35,670 bases of DNA from an uncultured Paraprevotella sp. (lineage in GTDB: Bacteria; Bacteroidota; Bacteroidia; Bacteroidales; Bacteroidaceae), in contig CAJUGV010000015.1 of the NCBI GenBank assembly GCA_910586505.1, positions 1 to 35,670 on the forward strand, in the 5' to 3' direction. Under the pieces are notes generated by a model. That model was given only the letters and a program-made list of their open reading frames with translations, was not told the DNA's origin and ran no database searches. The stretch's first letter is position 1; every line of letters starts with the position of its first letter. The translations under genes and the position numbers were made by a program. This document shows, piece after piece, positions 15,083 to 22,879 of this stretch.

Positions 15083-16168
15083 ATGCAACAATATAGGCGC
15101 GTGGCCGTCAAGATAGGCAGCAATGTACTGACGCGCAAGGACGGTACGCTCGATGTGACGCGGATGTCGGCGTTGGTAGACCAGATTGCCGGATTAAGAA
15201 AACACGGTATCGAGGTCATTTTGATTTCTTCGGGAGCCGTGGCGAGCGGGCGGGGAGAACTGAAAGATGCGGCTTCCCGCAGAATGGACAGCGTAGACCA
15301 GCGTCAGTTGTTCTCGGCGGTGGGGCAGGCCAAGCTTATCAACCGTTATTACGAATTGTTCCGCGAGCATCACTTGGCGGTGGGACAGGTGCTGACGATG
15401 AAGGAGAACTTCAGTACTCGCCGGCACTATCTGAACCAGCGCAACTGTATGATGGTGATGCTTGACAACGGTGTGATTCCGATTGTGAACGAGAACGATA
15501 CCGTCAGTGTAACGGAGCTGATGTTTACGGATAATGACGAGCTGTCCGGACTCATAGCCACGATGATGGATGTGCAGGCGCTTGTTATCCTGAGCAATGT
15601 GGACGGCATCTTCAACGGCATGCCCGGTGAACCGGGGGTAGAGGTGATCCGCGAGGTGGCGCCCGAACGCGATTTGCGGGAATACATCCGCACGGAGAAG
15701 TCCGGATTCGGGCGTGGCGGAATGATAACCAAATGCAACATAGCCCGTAAGGTGGCCGATGAGGGAGTGGAAGTGATTATTGCCAACGGGCGGCGCGACG
15801 ACGTGCTTACGGATTTGCTCTTGCACCCCGGCAGTGTGGTATGCACCCGTTTCGTTCCAGGCGAAGGAAACGTGTCGAGTGTGAAGAAGTGGGTGGCCCA
15901 CAGTACGGGCTTCGTTAAGGGAAAGATATACTTGAATGCCCGTGCCGTGGAGGCGGTATGCGGGGAACATGCCGTGAGCATTCTCCCTGTCGGTATCACA
16001 CATATAGAGGGTGATTTCGAGAAGGGCGATCTGGTGAGCATCATGTCTCCTGAAGGAAAGAACCTCGGTGTGGGGCGCGCCGCATATGGCTGTGGGGAGG
16101 CTCTTGCACAGCTCGGACGGCACGATTGCAAACCTTTGGTGCACTATGACTACTTGTATTTGGAGTGA
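15083..16168 (+). CDS. proB: Glutamate 5-kinase with PUA domain, 361 aa
   Basis: First step of proline synthesis: phosphorylates glutamate to gamma-glutamyl phosphate. The N-terminal amino-acid-kinase domain shows VAVKIGSNVLT (8-18), ISSGAVASGR (48-57), NENDTVSV and the GGMITK (near 213) segment. A C-terminal PUA domain follows from about residue 275 (KGKIYLNARAVEAV, VGITHIEGDFEKGD). The full two-domain form is typical of bacterial ProB. A strong ribosome site, AAGGAGG, lies 8 bases before the ATG. The product is passed to ProA, encoded next; the pathway is usually inhibited by proline at ProB. Confidence 0.95.
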   Translation: MQQYRRVAVKIGSNVLTRKDGTLDVTRMSALVDQIAGLRKHGIEVILISSGAVASGRGELKDAASRRMDSVDQRQLFSAVGQAKLINRYYELFREHHLAVGQVLTMKENFSTRRHYLNQRNCMMVMLDNGVIPIVNENDTVSVTELMFTDNDELSGLIATMMDVQALVILSNVDGIFNGMPGEPGVEVIREVAPERDLREYIRTEKSGFGRGGMITKCNIARKVADEGVEVIIANGRRDDVLTDLLLHPGSVVCTRFVPGEGNVSSVKKWVAHSTGFVKGKIYLNARAVEAVCGEHAVSILPVGITHIEGDFEKGDLVSIMSPEGKNLGVGRAAYGCGEALAQLGRHDCKPLVHYDYLYLE

Positions 16169-16208
16169 TGCGGTGCGGAAATGATATACTATTATATTAA
16201 GGAGGAAA

Positions 16209-17462
16209 ATGATGGATCTGACATTTCTTTTTGAGCGGGCAAAGGCGGCCGGCCGTGAGTTGACCGGACTGCCGCCCGCGCTCATAAACGATATATTATG
16301 TGCCGTGGCTGATGAAATACCGGCCCGTTCGGAATACTTGCTATCGGAGAACATGCGGGATTTGGAACGTATGTCGCCCGACAATCCGATGTTCGACCGT
16401 TTAAAATTGACGCAAGCCAGGCTGGAAGGCATTGCGGCCGATATGCGTCATGTGGCCGGACTGCCTTCGCCGTTGGGGCGGGTACAGAAACACACGGTGT
16501 TGCCTAACGGATTGGACCTGCAACGGGTGAGTGTGCCTTTCGGAGTGATAGGGGTGATTTATGAGGCCCGTCCCAATGTGAGTTTCGATGTCTTCTCGCT
16601 TTGTTTCAAGGCCGGAAGTGCCTGTGTGCTGAAAGGCGGCAGCGATGCCTGCTGCTCCAACCATGCCATTGTGAGCGTGATTCACGGAGTGCTGGAACGT
16701 TTCGGTGTGAATCCGGATGTGGTGCTGCTTCTGCCGGTGGAGCGTGAGGCTACGGCGGCTTTGTTGCAGGCGCGCGGTTATGTGGACCTGTTGATTCCGC
16801 GCGGCAGCAGTTCCCTGATTCGGTATGTGCGCGACCATGCACGCATTCCGGTTATAGAAACGGGGGCCGGTGTGTGTCATACCTACTTTGATGCGGAGGG
16901 CGACGTGCAGAAAGGAGCGGCCATCATCTGCAACGCCAAGACGCGTCGTGTGAGCGTATGCAACGCGCTGGACAGCCTGCTCGTCCATGAGGCACGCCTG
17001 CACGACCTTGCCCGGCTGTGTGCCCCGTTGGGCGAGCGGAAAGTGAGGATCTATGCCGACGCGCCGGCTTTCGAGGCATTGTGCGGCCACTATCCGGCCG
17101 AATGGCTTGAACCGGCGTCGGAAGCGCATTTCGGCACGGAGTTCATGGACTATAAGATGGCGGTGAAGACAGTGACGTCGGTGGATGAGGCTCTTGAACA
17201 TATAGCCCGTTTCGGTTCCGGGCACAGCGAATGTATCGTGACCGAGAACGACGCTACGGCCGGGCTGTTCCTATGTCAGGCGGATGCCGCCTGCGTATAT
17301 GTCAATGCGCCTACTTCGTTCACCGACGGGTCGCAGTTCGGACTGGGAGCGGAGATAGGTATCAGTACACAGAAGCTGCATGCCCGGGGGCCGATGGCAT
17401 TGGAAGAGATTACCACTTATAAATGGCTTGTCCGCGGAAACGGGCAGGTGCGTCCGCAGTAA
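16209..17462 (+). CDS. proA: Glutamate-5-semialdehyde dehydrogenase, 417 aa
   Basis: Reduces gamma-glutamyl phosphate to glutamate semialdehyde, which cyclises to pyrroline-5-carboxylate. The catalytic cysteine is C223 in TGAGVCHTYFD. FGVIGVIYEARPNV (111-124), LKGGSDA (141-147) and the IPRGSSSLI block (196-204) are diagnostic. The length is normal. AAGGAGG precedes the start by 5-8 bases; two ATGs in a row (16209 and 16212) make the exact first residue uncertain by one. High G+C. It sits 40 bp after proB and 29 bp before argF'. Confidence 0.96.
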   Translation: MMDLTFLFERAKAAGRELTGLPPALINDILCAVADEIPARSEYLLSENMRDLERMSPDNPMFDRLKLTQARLEGIAADMRHVAGLPSPLGRVQKHTVLPNGLDLQRVSVPFGVIGVIYEARPNVSFDVFSLCFKAGSACVLKGGSDACCSNHAIVSVIHGVLERFGVNPDVVLLLPVEREATAALLQARGYVDLLIPRGSSSLIRYVRDHARIPVIETGAGVCHTYFDAEGDVQKGAAIICNAKTRRVSVCNALDSLLVHEARLHDLARLCAPLGERKVRIYADAPAFEALCGHYPAEWLEPASEAHFGTEFMDYKMAVKTVTSVDEALEHIARFGSGHSECIVTENDATAGLFLCQADAACVYVNAPTSFTDGSQFGLGAEIGISTQKLHARGPMALEEITTYKWLVRGNGQVRPQ

Positions 17463-17491
17463 ATGGATTATCAATTATAAAAAACAGTAAT

Positions 17492-18454
17492 ATGAGAGTA
17501 TTTCAGAATGTAGAAGACCTGGGCGATTTGAAGCAGGCTCTTCGTGAGGCTTTCGAGGTGAAACGCGACCGGTTTCAATATCAGCATCTGGGCCGTAACA
17601 AGACGGCGTTGCTGATTTTCTTCAACAACAGTCTGCGCACACGTCTCAGTACGCAGAAAGCGGCCATGAATTTGGGTATGAATGTCATTGTGCTTGATGT
17701 CAATCAGGGAGCATGGAAGCTGGAAACGGAGCGTGGCGTGATCATGGACGGCGACAAGAGCGAGCATCTTCTGGAGGCCATTCCCGTGATGGGAAGTTAT
17801 TGCGACCTCATCGGTGTGCGTTCGTTCGCCACGTTCGAGAGCCGTAAGGACGATTATGAAGAGAAGATACTGAACCAGTTCATCCGCTATTCCGGCAAGC
17901 CGGTTTTCTTTATGGAGAGCGCCACCGTGCATCCTTTGCAGAGTTTTGCCGATTTGATCACCATCGAGGAGTACAAACGGGTGCAGCGTCCCAAGGTGGT
18001 GCTCACGTGGGCTCCCCATCCCAAAGCATTGCCGCAGGCCGTGCCTAACAGTTTCGCCCAATGGATGAATGCGGCCGATGTGGATTTTGTGGTGACGCAT
18101 CCTGAGGGATATGAACTTGATCCGAAGTTTGTGGGGAACGCGCACGTGGAGTATGACCAGATGAAAGCTTTTGAGGGAGCGCACTTCATTTACGCCAAAA
18201 ACTGGAGCTGTCCGGGCGTGACGCGGCCGGAAGACTACGGCAAGGTGTTGAGCAAGGACATGTCATGGACCGTGGATGCGGCTCACATGGCAGTGACCGA
18301 CCGGGCGTTTTTCATGCACTGTCTGCCGGTGCGCCGCAACATGATAGTGACAGACGACGTGATAGAAAGCCCGCAGTCGCTGGTCATTCCCGAAGCGGCC
18401 AACCGTGAGATTTCCGCTACGGTGGTGCTCAAACGTATGCTGGAAGCTTTGTAG
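17492..18454 (+). CDS. argF': N-succinylornithine carbamoyltransferase ArgF', 320 aa
   Basis: Transfers a carbamoyl group from carbamoyl phosphate to N-succinyl-L-ornithine, the Bacteroides variant of the urea-cycle-type step. The carbamoyl-phosphate loop is SLRTR (47-51), an altered form of STRTR; HPLQSFADL, VVLTWAPHP and HCLPVRRN are the other blocks, the last near the C-terminus. The B. fragilis enzyme has been solved and shown to use succinylornithine; this protein is closely similar from memory. Position 90 in my count is Ser in GDKSEH, where I recall the substrate-setting Pro90 of B. fragilis. The start is ATG 17492; an open extension overlaps proA. Last gene of the operon. Confidence 0.93.
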   Translation: MRVFQNVEDLGDLKQALREAFEVKRDRFQYQHLGRNKTALLIFFNNSLRTRLSTQKAAMNLGMNVIVLDVNQGAWKLETERGVIMDGDKSEHLLEAIPVMGSYCDLIGVRSFATFESRKDDYEEKILNQFIRYSGKPVFFMESATVHPLQSFADLITIEEYKRVQRPKVVLTWAPHPKALPQAVPNSFAQWMNAADVDFVVTHPEGYELDPKFVGNAHVEYDQMKAFEGAHFIYAKNWSCPGVTRPEDYGKVLSKDMSWTVDAAHMAVTDRAFFMHCLPVRRNMIVTDDVIESPQSLVIPEAANREISATVVLKRMLEAL

Positions 18455-18477
18455 GCTCGGATACAGGTAGGGCATCC

Positions 18478-18516
18478 GTCCCGTTCTGTCGCGACAGAAC
18501 GGGACGTTTTTTATTT
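18478..18516 (+). terminator. Terminator of the arginine/proline operon
   Basis: A perfect 28-bp palindrome (GTCCCGTTCTGTC and its complement, 18478-18505) is followed by GTTTTTTATTT, 23 bp past the argF' stop. Confidence 0.92.
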
Positions 18517-18590
18517 CACATGCCTGTTTTCCTGTGTGGATGGGTAGCGCCGTGCCGGTCGGTACGCCGGTCATGCGGTGGTCTGGTCCT

Positions 18591-19595
18591 TTACAGAGGA
18601 GCCGCTCCTTCGGATGTCATGACCACTCGCTTCATGGTTCCGTCGGGATTGTAGTATAGGCGGTCTATACAGACGGAGCGCGTACTGGACGAGCCGCCTT
18701 TTTGGTGACTTCCGTTGTGATAGATGAAATACCAGTTACCTTTGAATTCCACGATAGACTGGTGGTTGGTGTCGGAATTTCCGGCTATTTCGTTGAGAAT
18801 GCCTTTGTATTCGTAAGGTCCTTCGATGTTGTCCGCCATGGCATAAGCTATTCTTTCCGGATAGCCGGAAGCATAAGAGAGATAATACTTTCCGTTGTGT
18901 TTATGTATCCAGGGGGCTTCTGTAAAATCGAATCCTTCAAAATCAATTTTCTTCACCGGCCCGTCTATCTCGGTCATATTGGCTTTTAGTGGGGCGTAGT
19001 AGCATTGTCCGTTTCCCCAGAACAGCCATGCGCGGCCGTCGTCATCGATGATGACGGCCGGGTCGATAGACGCCCAATAATGTGTGGAGGCAAAGCAGTC
19101 GTCGTTCGTTATAAGGGGCTTCCCGATGGCATCCTTGTAGGGCCCTTCGGGGCGGTCGGCGACAGCCACGCCAATGCCGGAACCGTCCGTACTGATGTAC
19201 CAGTAGTATTTTCCGTTCCGCTCTATGGCTTGTGCGGCATAAGCCCTGCCTGTTTTGTCCCAGCTGAAATCCGAAACTTTCAGCGGAACGGGATATTCGG
19301 TCCAGTTCTTGAGGTCGGTCGTGGAGAAGACACACCAGTCTTTCATGATAAGTCCTTGATTCTTTTTTCCTTCATCATGCCCTGTAAACAACCATAGGGT
19401 GTCGTTGACGACCAAGGCGGCCGGGTCGGCTGTGAATTTATGGGTGATCACCGGATTGCCGGCCGACTGAAAAGCGAATCTGCCGTCGGGCGATACCGCT
19501 TGTGACGTCCCGCTTTGTTTTTGGTCTTCTGCATATATGAAGCCGACAGAGCACGATACGATACACACGGTGATTAATCTCAATGCTTTTTTCAT
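18591..19595 (-). CDS. Secreted GH43 glycoside hydrolase, 334 aa
   Basis: Five-bladed beta-propeller glycosidase, probably a beta-xylosidase or alpha-L-arabinofuranosidase that trims plant hemicellulose side chains. The three acidic residues of the family are visible: the base Asp in FTADPAAL (about D57), the pKa-setting Asp in SIDPAVII (about D177) and the acid Glu in FTEAPWI (about E230). Residues 1-22 form a signal peptide ending in YA, without a lipobox, so it is likely periplasmic. It is a single-domain enzyme of normal length. No SusC/SusD pair or other glycosidase lies nearby. A lone -7 element (TATATTTG) precedes it. Confidence 0.92.
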   Translation of the reverse strand: MKKALRLITVCIVSCSVGFIYAEDQKQSGTSQAVSPDGRFAFQSAGNPVITHKFTADPAALVVNDTLWLFTGHDEGKKNQGLIMKDWCVFSTTDLKNWTEYPVPLKVSDFSWDKTGRAYAAQAIERNGKYYWYISTDGSGIGVAVADRPEGPYKDAIGKPLITNDDCFASTHYWASIDPAVIIDDDGRAWLFWGNGQCYYAPLKANMTEIDGPVKKIDFEGFDFTEAPWIHKHNGKYYLSYASGYPERIAYAMADNIEGPYEYKGILNEIAGNSDTNHQSIVEFKGNWYFIYHNGSHQKGGSSSTRSVCIDRLYYNPDGTMKRVVMTSEGAAPL

Positions 19596-19691
19596 GATGG
19601 TTTGTTTTTGGTACGGGGTATACAGGCCGGCAGGTTTTTTCGGTTTTGGCCTGACACGGCTGGATGAACCGTACGGTTGTCCTTACGGGTG

Positions 19692-19699
19692 CAAATATA
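19692..19699 (-). promoter_or_regulatory. -7 element for the GH43 gene
   Basis: TATATTTG on the minus strand matches TAnnTTTG and would give a leader of about 90 bases. No TTTG -33 box at the usual spacing. Confidence 0.45.
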
Positions 19700-19821
19700 G
19701 GCAAAAAGTGGATAGACGGTTCTCTCCTATGGTTGAAAAAAACATAGCTTCGGATTGATGAGAGAAGCACAGAGGGGAGGGATAAACCGGGGATTTATAT
19801 TCCGTCATGATGCCGGGTGTA

Positions 19822-19856
19822 AAGAAAAAATGCCAAGGACGGAATGGGAGATGGCA
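19822..19856 (-). terminator. Terminator downstream of the lipoprotein gene
   Basis: On the minus strand ATGCCA and TGGCAT flank a 16-base loop and TTTTTT follows. The stem is short. It lies about 115 bp past the lipoprotein stop. Confidence 0.5.
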
Positions 19857-19872
19857 TCTTGTGAAGAACGGA

Positions 19873-19941
19873 AAAATTTCATGCGGAGCATTTTAAAAAA
19901 TGATGAGGACGAAATTTTATTTTCGTGCCCATGAAAATTTT
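19873..19941. other. Nested inverted repeats, possible folded 3' UTR
   Basis: An outer pair (AAAATTTCATG at 19873 with CATGAAAATTTT at 19930, one mismatch or slip) encloses two small hairpins, CATTTT/AAAATG (19889-19902) and ACGAAA/TTTCGT (19909-19926). It would form a three-way junction in RNA from either strand. Confidence 0.4.
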
Positions 19942-19970
19942 GTGTGTTCCGCAGCGGAGGGTGAGGGGGA

Positions 19971-20603
19971 TTAATAGCGGAACCGCCACGTGCGCCGTCC
20001 TTCGAAAGTCAGCGCGGTGAAGGTTATGCTGTCGCCCGGATACATGCCGAGGGGACGTAGGGGGAGGCTGGCATAGACGGTGGCGGAGTAGGAAAACGGA
20101 TCGTCCGGTTGCCGGTGTGCGAGAGACAGATGATAGGTGTTTCCTGCAGAGGTGAGGGTGACGGAATCCGTGCGGTAGCCCCATTCCTGCATGCCGCCTT
20201 GTGTCTTGGGTGTGAGGTGCAGGTTTAGATATTCCGACCCGCGCCAGACCGCGGTTACGGCGGTGGGAGCGTCGGCGGAGGACGGAGTGTCGGTTTTTTT
20301 CAGCAGGGTTACCGTTTCGGCGGTGTAGATGCGCGCTTCGGGCGTGCCGTTAAGCAGTGTGCCCGTCGGTTCGTAGCCGAAAACGAGGCGGTAGGCGGCA
20401 TCTGGCAGAAGGCCTTGCAGCGGGGTGTGTGCGGCGTAGCGTTGTCCGTCATCGTTGACAAAGTAGGTGCCCGAACCGTTGCCGTCGGTATACAGTTCTG
20501 CAAATTCGGTGATGAGCGAGGGATACGGACGTCTGTCTTCACCGTCTTCGCCGCAAGTTGTGAGACCCAGAAGGCAAAGAAAAAGCAAACAGGCATTCCG
20601 CAT
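19971..20603 (-). CDS. NigD-like lipoprotein, 210 aa
   Basis: A signal of about 16 residues (MRNACLLFLCLLGL) leads to T-T-C as a lipobox, followed by acidic GEDGED, a pattern typical of surface or periplasmic lipoproteins of Bacteroides. The next segment, FAELYTDGNGSGTYFVNDDGQRY then PDAAYRLVFGYEP, resembles the N-terminal OB-like part of NigD-type proteins, and the remainder is beta-rich. The assignment is a moderate resemblance. The start at 20603 gives the signal peptide; a longer frame start at 20660 lies in the hairpin region and is unlikely. It ends the operon that begins at the PASTA gene. The function of NigD-like proteins is not established. Confidence 0.65.
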   Translation of the reverse strand: MRNACLLFLCLLGLTTCGEDGEDRRPYPSLITEFAELYTDGNGSGTYFVNDDGQRYAAHTPLQGLLPDAAYRLVFGYEPTGTLLNGTPEARIYTAETVTLLKKTDTPSSADAPTAVTAVWRGSEYLNLHLTPKTQGGMQEWGYRTDSVTLTSAGNTYHLSLAHRQPDDPFSYSATVYASLPLRPLGMYPGDSITFTALTFEGRRTWRFRY

Positions 20604-20636
20604 CTTCCCCAGTGGATGAAGATGCGGAATGCCTGT
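20589..20636 (-). terminator. Perfect 19-bp hairpin over the lipoprotein start codon
   Basis: 20589-20607 and 20618-20636 are exact reverse complements with a 10-base loop. On the minus strand the stem is followed by GTTTGCTTTTTCTTT, so it has the form of a terminator for the acyltransferase gene. The lipoprotein ATG (20603-20601) lies inside the 3' arm, and the T-rich tail encodes the start of its signal peptide. Confidence 0.75.
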
Positions 20637-20665
20637 CTGTATGTGACAATGTATCCTCATGTGAT

Positions 20666-21823
20666 CTATTGCCGTGTGGCGGCGATATGATTGAATACCG
20701 GGTTGGCATACATCGTGAGAATGCGTTCGCGCAGGAAAGCCGTGTCGGGTTGCGGCACCACTACTTTTTCTATCCGGCTTTCGAGATAAGCTTCGAAACG
20801 CGCCTTTTCTTCCGGAGTGTAGTGGTGTGCAAAGTCATGTCCGCCGTTGAGCATGTCGGCGGCGGCGTAGTTGCCCGGATAAAGCTGGTAGTTGCGGTGG
20901 ATTTCTCTGTCTATGTGTGCCGCAATGGTGGTGAAGAGTTCGGTTTTGGGCATGTCGGCCGGCAGGGTATCCAGCCAGTCGTTGAGGGGGCTTGCCATAC
21001 GGAAGCAGATTCTCCCCTTGTATCCGAAGATGCCGGTCTGCATGTTTGCCAGGTCGTCGGCGGGACTCTTCTTGAAGTTTTTGATGTCTCTTTTCTGCTG
21101 AAATTCCTGTGCTTTCAGATAGTCGCAGGGATCGTACTCATAAGAGAGGGCGGTGGGGACAAGGTTCAGTTGTTTCAGACGTTCGGTGACGGTTCCTTCT
21201 CCTCCCATGGCCATCATCTTGAGAATGGCGTCCTGCGTGCGGTCGTCAGAGTCTTTGGCACGTCCTTCTCTCTGTGCTATCCAGATGTTTTCGTGCTTTA
21301 CGGCAATGGCATAATGCATGTATTTGCTCATACGCGCACTGGAGGCCAGCATCTGCCGGATGCCGGCCGATCGCTGTACGATGAAGGATTTGTTCACCCT
21401 TACCAGTTTCTTTATCCACGGACGGATGAGCAGGTTGTCGCCGATGGCGATTTCAAGCGTGTTGTCAAAGCCGTAATCAAGCAGGGAGATGGAGAGGAAT
21501 GCCGCATCCATTACGATGTCGCGGTGGTTGGTGATGAAAGTGTGCGGAATCCGTTTGTCTGTAATGAGGCTGCATTCCATTGTCAGTCCGTCGCTGTGCT
21601 TGTCGAGTATGCCGTGGAGCAGAGGATGGAAGAAAGTCTGTTGCACCTCCAGACTGGTGCGGCAGCGGCGAAGGCGCGCGCAGATCTCTTCGTAGGGCAT
21701 GTCGGGCACTACGAGGCCGGCAACGGCGCGAAATTCGGGGTCGGCTATCAGTTCTTCAAACACGGCCGGAAGTTCTTCCGGATCGTAAGGACGGATTTCG
21801 TCAAATTCTTCAGGCGTACGCAT
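20666..21823 (-). CDS. PlsC-like acyltransferase, 385 aa
   Basis: A glycerolipid acyltransferase-like protein of the kind annotated as 1-acylglycerol-3-phosphate acyltransferase in Bacteroides. The presumed catalytic motif is TNHRDIVMD around residues 98-106; the His-to-Asp spacing by my count is one residue longer than the usual HX4D. EIAIGDNLL (about 149) and IAQREGRAKDSDD may correspond to acceptor-binding motifs (the latter like the EGxRS-type block). There is no obvious membrane segment, and the N-terminal 90 residues are acidic and family-specific. It lies 17 bp after ddl in the operon. A role in phospholipid or lipid acyl transfer is inferred. Confidence 0.75.
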   Translation of the reverse strand: MRTPEEFDEIRPYDPEELPAVFEELIADPEFRAVAGLVVPDMPYEEICARLRRCRTSLEVQQTFFHPLLHGILDKHSDGLTMECSLITDKRIPHTFITNHRDIVMDAAFLSISLLDYGFDNTLEIAIGDNLLIRPWIKKLVRVNKSFIVQRSAGIRQMLASSARMSKYMHYAIAVKHENIWIAQREGRAKDSDDRTQDAILKMMAMGGEGTVTERLKQLNLVPTALSYEYDPCDYLKAQEFQQKRDIKNFKKSPADDLANMQTGIFGYKGRICFRMASPLNDWLDTLPADMPKTELFTTIAAHIDREIHRNYQLYPGNYAAADMLNGGHDFAHHYTPEEKARFEAYLESRIEKVVVPQPDTAFLRERILTMYANPVFNHIAATRQ

Positions 21824-21840
21824 AGGCGGAAATATAGAGG

Positions 21841-22848
21841 TTAAGAAAGTTTGTTTTCGATGATTTCGGTCAGTACTTCGGTCATGTTCAGTCCGGCGGC
21901 CTGTACTTGCTGGGGAATAAAACTCGTGGCGGTCATGCCGGGAGTGGTGTTGATTTCTAACATGTTGATGCGTTCGTGCTCTTTGCCGTCTTTATCTGTG
22001 GTACGGGTGATGATGTAGTCTGTGCGGGTAATGCCGCTGCATCCCAGAATGTCGTATATGGTAGAGGTGATGAGGCGCACCCGTTCGGTGGTCTCTTCGC
22101 TGAGGCGTGCCGGTGTGATTTCCTGTACTTGTCCGTTGTATTTGGCGTCGTAGTCGAAAAATTCATTGTTTGTCACGATTTCGGTGATAGGCAAAACCAC
22201 CTCCTTGTCCCGTGTCTTATAGCATCCGCAACTGATTTCCGTGCCTTCCATGAACGCTTCTATCATCACTTCATCGCTTTCGTTCATGGCATTTACAATG
22301 GCATCGTGTATTTCTTCCTTGCTTTTCACCTTCGTTACGCCGAAGCTTGAACCGCCGGCATTGGGCTTGACAAAACAGGGAAGTCCTATTCTCTCGACGA
22401 TTTCCGTGTCGGTGACCAGATGCTCGAATCCTTTGCGGACAATGAGGCTTTCGCTCACGCTTACGCCGAATCCCTTAAGGTACTGGTTGAGCGTGAACTT
22501 GTTGAATGTCATGGCTTCTACTAATACGTTCGAGGAGGAATAAGGCAGACGGATAAGGTCGAAATATCCTTGAAGGATGCCATTCTCGCCGGGGGTGCCG
22601 TGTATTGTGATGTAGGCAAAATCGGGGTGTATGCGGTCTTCACCGTTCATGAAACTGAAATCGTTACGGTCCACGGTGGTACGCTTGCCGTCTGCCAGCA
22701 CGGCTTCCCATTGCAGGCCTTTGATTTCCACGATATATACGTTGTATCTTTCTTTGTCAAGATTTGAATAGATGTTTTCGGCGCTTCGTAGTGAAACATC
22801 GTGTTCGGAGGAGTCTCCTCCGGCTACAATCGCAATTGTTCTTTTCAT
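21841..22848 (-). CDS. ddl: D-alanine--D-alanine ligase, 335 aa
   Basis: ATP-grasp enzyme that makes the D-Ala-D-Ala dipeptide of peptidoglycan in the cytoplasm. The N-terminus GGDSSEHDVSLRSA (9-22) is the family signature, HGTPGENGILQGYFDLI (about 83-99) is the second, FVKPNAGGSSFGV (about 164-176) binds ATP, and LEINTTPGMTATSF near residue 298 carries the metal-binding Glu/Asn. The length is slightly above the usual 305-320. It lies 31 bp downstream of rluD, in the same order seen in many Bacteroidetes (PASTA protein, rluD, ddl). Its product is used by MurF, encoded at the right end of this window. Confidence 0.95.
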   Translation of the reverse strand: MKRTIAIVAGGDSSEHDVSLRSAENIYSNLDKERYNVYIVEIKGLQWEAVLADGKRTTVDRNDFSFMNGEDRIHPDFAYITIHGTPGENGILQGYFDLIRLPYSSSNVLVEAMTFNKFTLNQYLKGFGVSVSESLIVRKGFEHLVTDTEIVERIGLPCFVKPNAGGSSFGVTKVKSKEEIHDAIVNAMNESDEVMIEAFMEGTEISCGCYKTRDKEVVLPITEIVTNNEFFDYDAKYNGQVQEITPARLSEETTERVRLITSTIYDILGCSGITRTDYIITRTTDKDGKEHERINMLEINTTPGMTATSFIPQQVQAAGLNMTEVLTEIIENKLS

Positions 22849-22879
22849 GTGTCTCTGCTATTGTTATGTTGTCTTGTGT

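Larger units (their letters stand above)
19596..19970. other. Intergenic stretch with folded 3' regions
   Basis: No gene is visible in these 375 bp. It holds the -7 element of the GH43 gene (19692-19699), a minus-strand terminator (19829-19856) and a second foldable segment (19873-19941) with nested inverted repeats. Confidence 0.6.

Noticed and set aside
15194..16432. A 412-codon minus-strand open frame opposite proB
   Set aside because: It mirrors the codon pattern of proB, has no ribosome site, and its translation is His/Arg-rich with no known motif. It is a shadow of the real gene.
20612..21844. A 410-codon plus-strand frame opposite the acyltransferase
   Set aside because: Composition and position fit an antisense shadow in G+C-rich sequence; no motif is seen.
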